From NCBI RefSeq assembly GCF_016545825.1, contig NC_052620.1:14260001-14324000 (forward strand): 64,000 bases of DNA, read 5' to 3'. The notes beneath the pieces were generated by a model, which saw only the letters and a list, made by a program, of their open reading frames with translations, searched no databases and was not told the origin of the DNA. The DNA comes from Eucalyptus grandis. Taxonomy: Eukaryota; Streptophyta; Magnoliopsida; Myrtales; Myrtaceae. Shown one piece after another: positions 49,604 through 61,930 of this stretch; positions within the stretch are counted from its first letter, which is position 1, and every line of letters starts with the position of its first letter. The position numbers and the translations under genes are program-made.

Positions 49604-50185
49604 ATCTCCCCATTTTTGATGATGACAAAACAATATCTGAATATGCAGATTTGTAAACATGCTTTTAAAAATATTAATTTAAATCAAAGGATATCAGAAG
49701 ATAGCAAATAAATTGAGCATAACAATATATAGAAAAATAGTCGCAGCTCAATATTATGCAATAATATCAACCAATCAGCATATATGCATATTCATATGTT
49801 CTCTCTCTTTTTGTCATAATCAAAAAGTGATAATAATGGAAAAAGTATCACGTGGAGAATGATAACAAATATCTTGCATGAATCACAATTTCCAAAAATC
49901 AGCTTTTATAAAGTAAATCGAATATTAAAGATATGCAATATAGCTCACTTCGATCATATATATCAGCAAATATCCAATAAAAATCACGGATGCATCATAA
50001 AATTCATGTACCCTTTTTGTCATAATGATAATATCAATAAGAGATTTGTTAATGACAAAAGGTAATAAAAGATGCACTAACCGGATTTTTTAGAATAAAT
50101 TCTGACACATTTACCTTTCCTTCCATCCATAATAAGATCACAATCAATCTAAAATGATTTTTCCATAATTGATCAATGCTCCCCC

Positions 50186-50470
50186 TCAATTTGTTGTCTT
50201 TTTGAGATGATCACGATTATTTTCCTTTTCTTTTGGATTTGCTTTCTCCCCTGTCATCATGACAATATTTGCAAATAGAAACAATTGTTGCTTGTGCACG
50301 TTGAATAGAATATTTTTCCAGTATTTCCTTTGTAGCAACAACATCATAGCGATCACTTGCATTTTGAAATTCGAGACAAAAATTTTATTTTCTTTAACCA
50401 AACTCATCTCGAATTCAACCTGCATCAACTTAACAAACTTTTTCCACAAATAAGCTGTAATAATATCCAC
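50186..50470 (-). pseudogene. Interior open-frame scrap of the SIRE-like element (minus copy)
   Basis: The frame begins MDIITAYLWKKFVKL and ends DHLKKTTN, the same ending as the Gag remnant of the intron-4 element. The function of the first part is unknown. It recurs on the plus strand at 54607-54865 and, degraded, on the minus strand at about 57890-58165. Confidence 0.6.
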
Positions 50471-52000
50471 GTAATATATAATGCCATTTTCTTCAAATAA
50501 TTAAATTGAATAGCATATATAAAATTATAAAATATTAAAATTCAGAACTATTCAATCTTTTGTACCATGCATAAGGGATTTCCTCAATAAGCAAAAATTT
50601 TGCACAAGGAATAGAATTTTTGAACTTCCAAAAGATAATATAGAATCTCCATGATTTTTTGATTGAGTTTTCCAAAAATCCATATGGAAGATTCTTTTGT
50701 GACTTGCAAATTCTTATATAACAGATAATAATCTTTGCAAGAATGTCACGTAATATCTTCATTTGATTTGTGGATCAAACTTGCTAGATATAATATATCT
50801 TCTAAGAATATATCAACAATATCCATGAATATGCAGTAATAACTTTCGAGATCAAAGAGATTTCCTTGAGCATAAATTTCAAATATGCATTTTGCAAAAG
50901 GAAAATAGATATTTCTGTCACGTGCCAAAATTGCAAACCTTATATTTATGACAAAAGATATTTGCAATATTATAAACAATCATCCAAAATCATGATAAAT
51001 ACACGTAGAAATTTGCAAGGTGGGATGATAAAAAAATTTCTCTTACCTAGGTATATGTTTCAAATATACCGTTAAAATAAATCATTACCAATCTTCGTAG
51101 GAGATATTTTTCTGATTGCACCAAAATTTGCATAGATTTGCAATCATTGTTGCCTTATCGAATTTCCTGCAATCAACTCATTTCGCTTTTTGGTATCCAT
51201 TAATTTGGATCCTTCCTTGACGTTAGAGTAAATATGAAATCTCCATAATCAAATATTCTTTCTTAATTCATCATAACAAAGTACTCAAAGAAAGAATATT
51301 ATGCACAATGATATTTTGAAAAATAAATTCTCACTTAGTCAAAGCACAATAAAATGAATATCCAATTGTTTCCATTCGCAAATATTGTCATGATCACAGG
51401 GGGAGAACGTGATCCAAAAGAAAAGGAAAAGATTCGTGATCATCTCAAAAAGGCAACAAATTGAGGGGGAGCTTTGATTAATTATGGAAAAATCTTTTTG
51501 GATTGATCGTGATCTTGTTATGAATGAAATCAAAGGTAAATGTGTTAGAATTTGTTCTAAAAAATCAGGTTAGTGTATCTTTTATTACCTTTTGTCATTA
51601 TGAAAAAAAGGGTACGTGAATTTCATGATGCATCCGTGATTTTTATTGAATATTTGCTGATATATATGATCGAAGTGAGCTATATTGTATATCTTTAATA
51701 TTCGACTTGCTTTATAAAAGCTGATCTTTAGAAATTATGCAAGACATATTTGTTATCATTCTCTACGTGAATCCATTATTATCGCTTTCTGATTATGACA
51801 AAAAGGGGGAGAATATATGAATATGCATATGTGTTGATTGGTTGATATTATTTATTGCATAATATTGAGCTGTGATTATTTTTCTATATATTGTTATGCT
51901 CAATCTATTTGCTATCTTCTGATATCTTTTGATTTAAATTAATATCTTTACAAATCTGCATATTCAAAGATTGTTTTGTCATCATCAAAAAGGGGGAGAT

Positions 52001-53189
52001 TGTTAGGGAAATCCCTTATGATGTTTTGAAGATGACAAAATAAATCAAAGGCTACTAACATGTTTAATGGTTAAGTAATAGACCATGCAGATGATAGAAC
52101 ATGTAAAGAATATTGTCAAAGTGTGAAGACGACCAAAAGACTGAACGTAACACATGTCCAAAGTATATTATGAAGATTTTCAAACTTCTGTGTCAAAGTC
52201 TGAAGACTGCCGTGTCAAAGTCTGAAGACTGCCAGACTGCCGTGTCAAAGTCTGTTCTACATCAAAAGTCTGCTCATTCTGACAAATTCCAGACTAAACG
52301 TGAATGATGAACCAGAAGACAAACTCTATGCTGAAGCTGAACTGGGTACAGACCTTAAAGCTAAATATGTTCAGAAGTAGAATATGTTCAGACTCAGATT
52401 GCAAAGTCTATCGCACTCAGACTCAGATTGTAAAGTCTATTACTATCAGACTTTACATCCAGACTCAACATAACGTAACTCAAGCCCAATCATATAACGG
52501 CTAATGATCTGGTTTGGATTCCACATCAAGATTGACTTGATTGATTCAATCTAATTGATTGACAATTGGATCTTGAAGACAAGATCTTTCTATACGAAGA
52601 AGCTTTACTTACGAAAACCAAGATTTCGTTTGTATGGGCGATCGGAATCAATTTGGGATTCTACCTTTGTCACTCAACGGCTACCAAATCTTCTAGATAC
52701 AGAACTGTCTAATGGGTATATTGGAAGACGATTCTCCGGGATGCTGTCCAACGGCTAGTTTGGAAGTGGATGAGTATTTAAGGAGATGAATGACCGATGA
52801 GCAAGTAAGAGATAGAGCGTAGAATTTATAATTCCAAAGTCTGAGCGACTTTCGATCATATACTTGTCTCTTGAGAGCTTAAACGTTTGTGATCGTGAGA
52901 GAAATACCAAGAGAGTGACTTAGTGAGATAGTGTGATCTACTACTAAGTGTTTGCACTTTTCAGTTGTAATCTCTTATTGATTGCATAGTGGAATCCATC
53001 CAAGAAGGCTGTTAGCATGGGAGAGTGGACGTAGGCTTGAATTAAGACGAACCACTATAAATTTTGTGTTCTTATTCTCTTCCTTAACTCCTTTATTTTA
53101 TTCGAAGTTTATTTTATTCCGCATATATTTGCCAAGGTTTATTTTATACACCTATTCACCCCATCTAGGTGTTCATACTAGTACTCTCA
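52001..53189 (+). repeat. LTR c
   Basis: 1189 bases in plus orientation: a polypurine tract AAAAAGGGGGAGAT precedes it (51987-52000), and a primer-binding site TGGTATCAGAGCC follows (53192-53204). It therefore ends one element and begins another. Confidence 0.9.
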
Positions 53190-53190
53190 A

Positions 53191-53511
53191 TTGGTATCAG
53201 AGCCAAGTGCTCGGTTTATAATAGTGTTTTTACTTTTGAGTATCTTGGCACCAAGACTTATGGAATGGCAAAGCAACACAAGGCCACCATATTTCGATGG
53301 AAGAAAATACAAGCAGAATGGCCAGAAAAGAACAATAAAAGAAGATGATGAGCAAGGAAATTTATGTTTGATGGCATATTCAGAATCTGAGTCTGACTCA
53401 AATACAGACTCAGAATCAGAGTCTAACTTAGACACAGACTCAGAATCCGATGAGGAAATCGAGGAAATAAAAGAAAAGAAAAAGTTGGTAAGGAATTTTT
53501 TGGGCACATAA
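53191..53511 (+). pseudogene. Gag scrap with an internal deletion (plus copy)
   Basis: The frame contains [14 protein letters not shown] fused directly to KQNGQKRTIKEDDEQ and an acidic serine repeat (SESESDSNTDSESES). Compared with 9666-10523, the stretch between these parts is missing. The minus copy near 59400-59480 has the same join, so the deletion is inherited within this subfamily. Confidence 0.75.
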
Positions 53512-54606
53512 TTCTCATTATGCTTGAAATTCAATATATCATTGATTGATTCAGATTTTATAATGATCATATTTTGTTTTATTGAAGAAAGAATCGCATG
53601 ATTTGTTTTTGTGATTCGAAATTTAATTTGATACGTGTGATCATTTTTGATATCATGCTTAAAGACAAAAGAATTTATTTGGTTTAATTTTATACTCTCA
53701 GATTTAGTCATATTTTGCAAAGTGAAAATCTATTTTACGTGATATTAATTTATGATGCAAGATATTATTGTGCATAATATTCTTTCTTTGAATACTTTGT
53801 TATGATGAATTAAGAAAGAATATTTGATTATGGAGATTTCATATTTTACTCTAACGTCAAGGAAGGATCCAAATTGATGAATACCAAAAAGGAAATGAGT
53901 TGATTGCAGGAAATTCTTTAAGGGAAGGATGATTGCAAATCTACGCAAATTTTGGTGCAATCAGAAAATATCTCCTGCGACAATTGGTAATGATTTTTTT
54001 TTTTCAATGGTATATTGCAAATATATACCTTGGGTAAGAGAATATTTTTTATCATCCCGCCTTGCAAATTTCTACGTGCATTTATCATGATTTTGGATGA
54101 TTGTTTATTATATTGCGAATATTTTCTGTCATAAATATAAGGTATTGCAATTTTGGCACGTGACAGAAATATCTATTTTCCTTTTGCAAAATGCATATCT
54201 GAAATTTATGCTCAAGGAAATCTCTTTGATCTCAAAAGATATTATTGCATATTCATGGATATTCTTGCTATATTCTTAGAAGATATATTATATCTAGCAA
54301 GTTTGATCCGCAAATCAAAGGAAGATATTACGTGACATTTTTGCAAAGTTTATTATCTGTTATATAAGAATTTGCAGGTCACAATAGAATCTTCTATATG
54401 GATTTTGGAAAGCTTGATCAGAAAATTGAGAAGATTCTATACTATCTTCTAGAGGTTCAAAAATATCATTCCTTGTGCAAAATTTTTGCAAATTGTTGAG
54501 GAAATCCCTTATGTGTCATACGTAAGGTTGAATAGTTCTGAATTTTAATATTTGATAATTTTATATATGCTATTCAATTTATCTATTTGAAGAAAAGGGT
54601 ATTCAC

Positions 54607-54865
54607 ATGGATATTATTACAGCTTATTTGTGGAAAAAGTTTGTTAAGTTGATGCATGTTGAATTCGAGAAAAGCTTAATTGAAGAAAATAAATTTTGTC
54701 TCGAATTTCAAAATGCAAGTGATCGTTGCAAATGTTGTTGCTACAAAGGAAATACTGGAAAAATATTATGCTCAACGTGCACAAGCAACAATTGTTTCCA
54801 TTCGCAATATTGTCATGATCACAAGGGGAGAACGTGAATCCAAAAGAAAAGGAAAAGATTCGTGA
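54607..54865 (+). pseudogene. Interior open-frame scrap of the SIRE-like element (plus copy)
   Basis: Same unit as 50186-50470: MDIITAYLWKKFVKLMHVEF, then a Cys-rich run in one frame (CKCCCYKGN) and a Lys-rich end in another. It may be a degraded Gag or downstream-ORF segment. No known domain is recognised. Confidence 0.5.
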
Positions 54866-55433
54866 TCATCTCAAAAAGGCAACAAATTGAGGGGAGCTTG
54901 GATCAATTATGGAAAAATCTTTTGGATTGATCGTGATCTTGTTATGAATGAAATGAAAGGTAAATGTGTCAGAATGTGCTCTAAAAAATCAGGTTAGTGC
55001 ATCTTTTATTACCTTTTGTCATTATGACAAAAAGGGTACGTGAATTTCGTGATGCATCCGTGATTTTTATTGAATATTTGCTGATATATATGATCGAAGT
55101 GAGTTATATTGTATATCTTTAATATTCGACTTGCTTTATAAAAGCTGATCTTTAGAAATTATGCAAGACATATTTGTTATCATTCTCTATGTGAATCCAT
55201 TATTATCGCTTTTTGATTATGACAAAAAGGGGGCGAAGATATGAATATGCATATGTGTTGATTGGTTGATATTATTTATTGCATAATATTAAGCTGCGAT
55301 TATTTTTCTATATATTGTTATGCTCAATCTATTTGCTATCTTCTGATATCATTTGATTTAAATTAATATCTTTACAAATCTGCATATTCGGGATTGTTTT
55401 GTCATCATCAAAAAGGGGGAGATTGTTAGGGAA

Positions 55434-56472
55434 ATCCCTTATGATGTTTTGAATATGACAAAATAAATCAAAGGCTATTAACATATTTAATGGTTAAGTA
55501 ATAGACCATACAGATGATAGAACATGTAAATGATATTGTCGAAGTGTGAAGACGACCAGAAGACTGAACGTAACACATGTCCAAAGTATATTCTGAAGAT
55601 TTCCAGACCTTTGTGTCAAAGTCTGAAGACTGCCGTGTCAAAGTCTGAAGATTGCCAGACTTTAGTGTCAAAGTCTGTTCTACATCAAAAGTCTGTTCAC
55701 TCTGACAAATTCCAGACTGAGCGTGAATGATGAACCAGAAGACAGACTCTATGTTGGAGCTGAACTTATTCAAACGGTGTTCAGACCTTAAAGCTAAATC
55801 TGTTCAGAAGCAGAATATGTTCAGACTCAGATTGCAAAGCCTATTGCACTCAGACTCAGATTGTAAAGTCTATTGCTATCAGACTTTACATCCAGACTCA
55901 ACAGAACGTAACTTAAGCCCAATCATATAACGGCTAGTGATCTGGTTTGGATTCCACATCAAGATTGATTTGATTGACTCAATCTATTTGATTGATGATT
56001 GAATCTTGAAGACAAGAATTTTCTATACGAAGAAGCTTTACTTATGGAAACCAAGATTCCGTTTGTATGGGAGATCGGAATCAATTTGGGATTTTACATT
56101 TATCACTCAACGGCTACCAAATCTTCTAGATACAGAGCTGTCCAACTGGTATATTGGAAGACGATCCTCAAGATACTGTCCAACGGCTACTTTGGAAGTG
56201 GAGGAGTATTTAAGGAGATGAAAGACCGATGAGCAAGTAAGAGACGGAGTGTAAAATTCATAATTCCAAAGTCTGAGCGACTTGCGATCATATACTTGTC
56301 TCTTGAGAGCTTAAACGTTTGTGATCGTGAGAGAAATACCAAGAGAGTGACTTAGTGAGATAGTGTGATCTACTACTAAGTGTTTGCACTCGAAGTTGTA
56401 ATCTCTTGTTGATTGCATGGTGGAATCCAGCCAAGAAGGCTGTTAGCGTGGGAGAGTGGACGTAGGCTTGAA
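55434..56472 (+). repeat. LTR d (truncated)
   Basis: Starts TGTTAGGGAAATCCC after a polypurine tract and stops at CGTAGGCTTGAA, where it meets LTR e in opposite orientation. Confidence 0.88.
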
Positions 56473-57331
56473 AGTCGCTCAGACTTTGGAATTATAAATT
56501 TTACGCTTCGTCTCTTACTTGCTCATCGGTCCTTCATCTCCTTAAATACTCCTCCACTTCCAAACTAGCCGTTGGACAGTATCTTGAGGATTGTCTTCCA
56601 ATATACCAATTGGACAGCTCTGTATCTAGAAGATTTGGTAGCCGTTGAGTGACAAAGGTAAAATCCCAAATTGATTCCGATCGCCGATACAAACAGAATC
56701 TTGGTTTCCATAAGTAAAGCTTCTTTGTATAGAAAAATCTTGTCTTCAAAATCCAATTGTCAATCAATTAGATTGAATCAATCAAATCAATCTTGATGTG
56801 GAATCCAAACCAGATCACTAGCCGTTATATGATTGGGCTTGAGTTACGTTCTGTTGAGTTTGGATGTAAAGTCTGATAGCAATAGACTTTACAATCTGAG
56901 TCTAAGTGCGATAGACTTTGCAATATGAGTCTGAACATATTCTGCTTCTGAACAGATTTAGCTTTAAGGTCTGAACACCGTCTGAATAAGTTCAGCTCCA
57001 ACATAGAGTCTGTCTTCTGGTTCATCATTCACGTTTAGTCTGGAATTTGTCAGAGTGAGCAGACTTCTGATGTAGAACAGACTTTGACACTAAAGTCTTG
57101 CAGTCTTCAGACTTTGACACGGCAGTCTTCAGACTTTGACACAGAGATCTGGAAATCTTCAGAATATACTTTGGACATGTGTTACGTTCAGTCTTCTGGT
57201 CGTCTTCACACTTTGACAATATCCTTTACATGTTCTATCATCTGCATGGTCTATTAGTTGACCATTAAACATGTTAGTAGCATTTGATTTATTTTGTCAT
57301 CTTCAAAACATCATAAGTGATTTCCCTAACA
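56473..57331 (-). repeat. LTR e (truncated)
   Basis: Begins inside the LTR at AAGTCGCTCAGACTTTGG and ends TTTCCCTAACA, followed by a minus-strand polypurine tract. Confidence 0.88.
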
Positions 57332-59217
57332 ATCTCCCCCTTTTTGATGATGACAAAACAATCCTGAATATGCAGATTTGTAAACACGCTTTTAAAGATA
57401 TTAATTTAAATCAAATGATATCAGAAGATAGCAAATAGATTGAGCATAACAATATATAGAAAAATAATCGCAGCTCAATATTATGCAATAAATAATATCA
57501 ACCAATCAACACATATGCATATTCATATATTCTCCCCCTTTTTGTCATAATCAAAAAGCGATAATAATGGATTCACGTAGAGAATGATAACAAATATGTC
57601 TTGCATAATTTCTAAAGATCAGCTTTTATAAAGCAAGTCGAATATTAAAGATATACAATATAGCTTACTTCGATCATATACATCAGAAAATATTCAATAA
57701 AAATCACGGATGCATCATGAAATTCATGTACCCTTTTGTCATAATGACAAAAGGTAATAAAAGATGCACTAACCTGATTTTTTAGAACACATTCTGACAC
57801 ATTTACCTTTCATTTCATTCATAACAAGATCACGATCAATCCAAAAAGATTTTTCCATAATTGATCGAAGCACCCCCTCAATTTTTTGCCTTTTTGAGAT
57901 GATCATGAATCTTTTCATTTTCTTTTGGATTCACGTTCTCCCCTTGTGATCATGACAATATTTGCGAATGAAAACAATTGTTGCTTGTGCACGTTGAGCA
58001 TAATATTTTTCCAGTATTTCCTTTGTAGCAACAACATCTGCAACGATCACTTGCATTTTGAAATTCGAGACAAATATTTATTTTCTTCAATTAAGCTTTT
58101 CTCGAATTCAACCTGCATCAACTTAACAAACTTTTTTCACAAATAAGCTGTAATAATATCCATGTGAATACCCTTTTCTTCAAATAGATAAATTGAATAG
58201 CATATATAAAATTATCAAATATTAAAATTCAGAACTATTCAACCTTACGTATGACACATAAGGGATTTCCTTAACAATTTGCCAAAATTTTGCACAAGGA
58301 ATGATATTTTTGAACCTCTAGAAGATAGTATAGAATCTTCTCAATTTTCCGATCAAGCTTTCCAAAATCCATATGGAAGATTCTATTGTGACCTGCAAAT
58401 TCTTATATAAAAGATAATAAACTTTGCAAAAATGTCACGTAATATATTCCTTTGATTTGCGGATCAAACTTGCTAGATATAATATATCTTCTAAGAATAT
58501 AGCAAGAATATCCATGAATATGCAATAATATCTTTCGAGATCAAAGAGATTTCCTTGAGCATAAATTTCAGATATGCATTTTGGAAAAGGAAAATATATA
58601 TTTCTGTCACGTGCCAAAATTGCAATACCTTATATTTATGACAGAAAATATTCGCAATATAATAAACAATCATCCAAAATCATGATAAATGCACGTAGAA
58701 ATTTGCAAGGCGGGATGATAAAAAATATTCTCTTACCCAAAGTATATATTTGCAATATACCATTGAAAAAAAAATCATTACCAATTGCCGCAGGAGATAT
58801 TTTCTGATTGCACCAAAATTTGCGTAGATTCGCAATCATCCTTCCCTTAAAGAATTTCCTGCAATCAACTCATTTCCTTTTTGGTATCCATCAATTTGGA
58901 TCCTTCCTTGACGTTAGAGTAAAATATGAAATCTCCATAATAAAATATTCTTTCTTAATTCATCATAACAAAGTATTCAAAGAAAGAATATTATGCACAA
59001 TAATATCTTGCATCATAAATTAATATCGCGTAAAACAGATTTTCACTTTGCAAAATATGACTAAATCTGAGAGTATAAAATTAAACCAAATAAATTCTTT
59101 TGTCTTTAAGCATGGTATCAAAAATGATCACACGTATCAAATTAAATTTGAATCACAAAAACAAATCATGCGATTCTTTCTTCAATAAAACAAAATATGA
59201 TCATTATAAAATCTGAA

Positions 59218-59599
59218 TCAATCAATGATATATCGAATTTCAAGCATAATGAGAATTATGTGTCCAAAAACATTCCTTACCAACTTCTTCTTTTCTTTTA
59301 TTTCCTTGATTTTCTCATCGGATTCTGAGTCTGTGTCTAAGTCAGACTCTGATTCTGAGTCTGTGTTTGAGTCAGACTCGGATTCTGAATGTGCCATCAA
59401 GCATAAATTTCCTTGCTCATCATATTCTTTTATTGTTCATTTCTGGCCATTCTGCTTGTATTTTCTTCCATCGAAATATGGTGGCCTTATGTTGCTTTGC
59501 CCTTCCATAAGTCATGGTGCCAATATACTAGCCATAAAGAATCTTTAGCTCAAAAGTAAAAACACTTTTATAAACCGAGCACTTGGCTCTGATACCAAT
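59218..59599 (-). pseudogene. Gag scrap and primer-binding site (minus copy)
   Basis: The minus strand reads from the primer-binding site (complement of TGGCTCTGATACCA, ending at 59597) into a short gag start, the same internal join as at 53191-53511, and the acidic serine repeat (SESESDSNTDSESES). It is broken by stops. Confidence 0.72.
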
Positions 59600-60796
59600 T
59601 GAGAGTGCTAGTATGAACACCTAGAGGGGGTGAATAGGTGTATAAAATAAACCTTCGCAAATATATGCGGAATAAAATAAACTTCGAGTAAAATAAAGGA
59701 GTTAGGGAAGAGAATAAGAACACAAGATTTATAATGGTTCGGCTTAATTCAAGCCTACGTCCACTCTTCCACGCTAATAGCCTTCTTGGCTGGATTCCAC
59801 TATGCAATTAACAAGAGATTACAACTTCGAGTGCAAACACTTAGTAGTAGATCACACTATCTCACTAAGTCACTCTCTTGGTATTTCTCTCACGATCACA
59901 AACGTTTAAGCTCTTAAGAGACAAGTATATGATCGAAAGTCGCTCAGACTTTGGAATTATAAATTCTACGTCCCGTCTCTTACTTGCTCATCGGTCCTTC
60001 ATCTCCTTAAATACTCCTCTACTTCCAAACTAGCCGTTGGACAGTATCTTGAGGATCGTCTTCCAATATACCAATTGGACAGCTCTGTATCTAGAAGATT
60101 TGGTAGCCGTTGAGTGACAAAGGTAAAATCTCAAATTGATTCCGATCGCCGATACAAATGGAATCTTGGTTTCCATAAGTAAAGCTTCTTCGTATAGAAA
60201 AATCTTGTCTTCAAGATCCAATTGTCAATCAATTAGATTGAATCAATCAAATCAATCTTGATGTGGAATCCAAACCAGATCACTAGCTGTTATATGATTG
60301 GGCTTGAGTTACGTTCTGTTGAGTCTGGATGTAAAGTCTGATAGCAATAGACTTTACAATCTGCGTCTGAGTGCGATAGACTTTGCAATTTGAGTCTGAA
60401 TATATTCTGCTTCTGAACAGATTTAGTTTTAAGGTCTGAACACCGTCTGAATAAGTTCAGCTCCAACATAGAGTCTGTCTTCTGGTTCATCATTCATGTT
60501 CAGTCTGGAATTTGTCAGAGTGAGCATACTTCTGATGTAGAACAGACTTTGACACTAAAGTCTTGCAGTCTTCAGACTTTGACACGGCAGTCTTCAGACT
60601 TTGACACAGAGGTCTGGAAATCTTCAGAATATACTTTGGACATGTGTTACGTTCAGTCTTCTGGTCGTCTTCACACTTTGACAATATCCTTTACATGTTC
60701 TATCATCTGCATGGTCTATTACTTAACCATTAAACATTTTAGTAGCCTTTGATTTATTTTGTCATCTTCAAAATATCATAAGGGATTTCCCTAACA
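59600..60796 (-). repeat. LTR f
   Basis: 1197 bases, TGAGAGTGCTAG to TTTCCCTAACA, abutting the TSD AAATT and the rest of exon 10. Confidence 0.9.
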
Positions 60797-61514
60797 AAAT
60801 TCTACTGTGTAAAAGATTCTTCAGGAAATGCAATTGCATACTTCTATTTTGATCCCTATTCTCGACCATCTGAGAAAAGGGGAGGTGCATGGATGGATGA
60901 GGTTGTTGGTCGAAGTCGTGTGTTGTCTCAAGATGGAGTAAGTGCAAGATTACCAATTGCTCACATGGTGTGCAATCAAACACCACCTGTGGGGAACATC
61001 CCAAGTCTTATGACATTCCGAGAGGTCAATTTCCAACTCCCTTGCTCAGGTTATTGACTTCTTTTCTGCTTTTTGGGTCTGAAATACTTAACAGATGGAG
61101 GGTAGCTAGTGCAGCCTCAAGCTAATGCAAGCTGGTGGGAATGATATATTGCCATCAGAAGCAAGGATAGTAGAAGAGGGTCCTTTTAGTTTAAACATTC
61201 TATTTTGGTAACTTCTCGACAATACTAGTTTAAATTAGGCTTGAAGTTCTGCTATTAAAAAGACATCTATCTTAGTTCCACACTGCTAGGAGGGAGAGTG
61301 CTGGAACAATCAATATATAGGTCCAATAACACACGTTAGCAAGAGAAGATTAGTATACGGTAGAAGATAATGAAGTAAATGCCAAGCAATTTTTGCTTTA
61401 GATATGTGTGATGTCAATCTATTCTTCGATGTGGACTTAAGGAATCCTAGTACCGCTAATATTTTCCTGTGTATAATGCATAATGACACGCACTTTTCTC
61501 CTCTTATATCTGTA

Positions 61515-61930
61515 TTGGTTTGCAGAAGCGTGGCACTAATACCACTGCTAGTTTTTCGTTGATGTGCATCTATATGTTGGATTAATTTGGCAGTGAATAA
61601 GGAGACACGGGTAAGAGAACTTCAAGGCTATTAGGCCATGGGAATATAGTTTCTTTAGATTATGAGAATGGCTTTTACATGTGTTGGTGGTGGAGAAGGG
61701 TATTTGGTTTTTACATAATGTTTTGATCTCTATTTATAGAGCAATTCCACCGACTTGATGGCCAATATCTCGGTCAAGTTATGCAGAGATATTCCTTTCC
61801 TTTTAGATTCTTCTACGACAAGCATATATAGAGTCCTTTTTCATCACACTTCAACTACTTTCCCAGAAAATATTTGTTGTACGATTTTTCTGGAGTACCC
61901 TAGCATATGGATCACTTTTTTTTAACAATC
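61515..61930. other. About 400-base extra segment in intron 10 of gene 2, possible solo LTR
   Basis: Gene 1 intron 10 passes directly from CACTTCTC to GCATCTAGAGATGG (around 15890-15920), whereas gene 2 has about 400 additional bases. The segment could be read as TGTTGG (61575) to TTTAACA (61927), with a TATA-like CTATTTATAG near 61730, as in a solo LTR. I found no convincing target-site duplication, so this is tentative. Confidence 0.3.

Larger units (their letters stand above)
47315..60796. mobile_element. Rearranged pile of SIRE-like non-autonomous LTR elements inside exon 10 of gene 2
   Basis: A single perfect 5-bp TSD AAATT flanks the whole pile (47310-47314 and 60797-60801). Outer ends are TGAGAGTGC and CCTAACA, as in the intron-4 element of gene 1. 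Inside are six LTRs: a minus 47315-48398, b minus 48409-49603, c plus 52001-53189, d plus 55434-56472, e minus 56473-57331, f minus 59600-60796. They are separated by interior segments carrying gag scraps. Interior 49604-51362 is minus, 51363-52000 plus, 53190-55433 plus, 57332-59599 minus. LTRs a, d and e are truncated. No integrase or reverse transcriptase is visible anywhere, so mobilisation needed enzymes from elsewhere. Several shared variants suggest that a and f are the original outer pair. Confidence 0.93.
52001..60796. repeat. Giant inverted repeat (two LTR-interior-LTR units head to head)
   Basis: The left arm, about 52001-56283, reads LTR c, interior, truncated LTR d on the plus strand. 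The right arm, about 56472-60796, reads truncated LTR e, interior, LTR f on the minus strand. The loop is about 190 bases (56284-56471). The junction at about 56471 joins two different points of the LTR in opposite orientation. Sequences around the PBS, gag scrap and PPT agree closely between arms, with small indels (for example the plus arm lacks about 20 bases around the gag start codon). Confidence 0.88.

Noticed and set aside
55530..55730. Repeated small protein (QSLKTAVSKSED wording) at 48201, 52113, 55530, 57025 and 60490
   Set aside because: It is one reading frame through the same LTR segment with its internal repeats; it recurs because the LTR recurs, not because it is a gene family.
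48380..60700. CRISPR-like regularly spaced repeats (GTCTTCAGACTTTGACAC)
   Set aside because: Plant nuclear DNA; the repeats are short degenerate units inside LTRs with no spacers of constant length and no cas genes.
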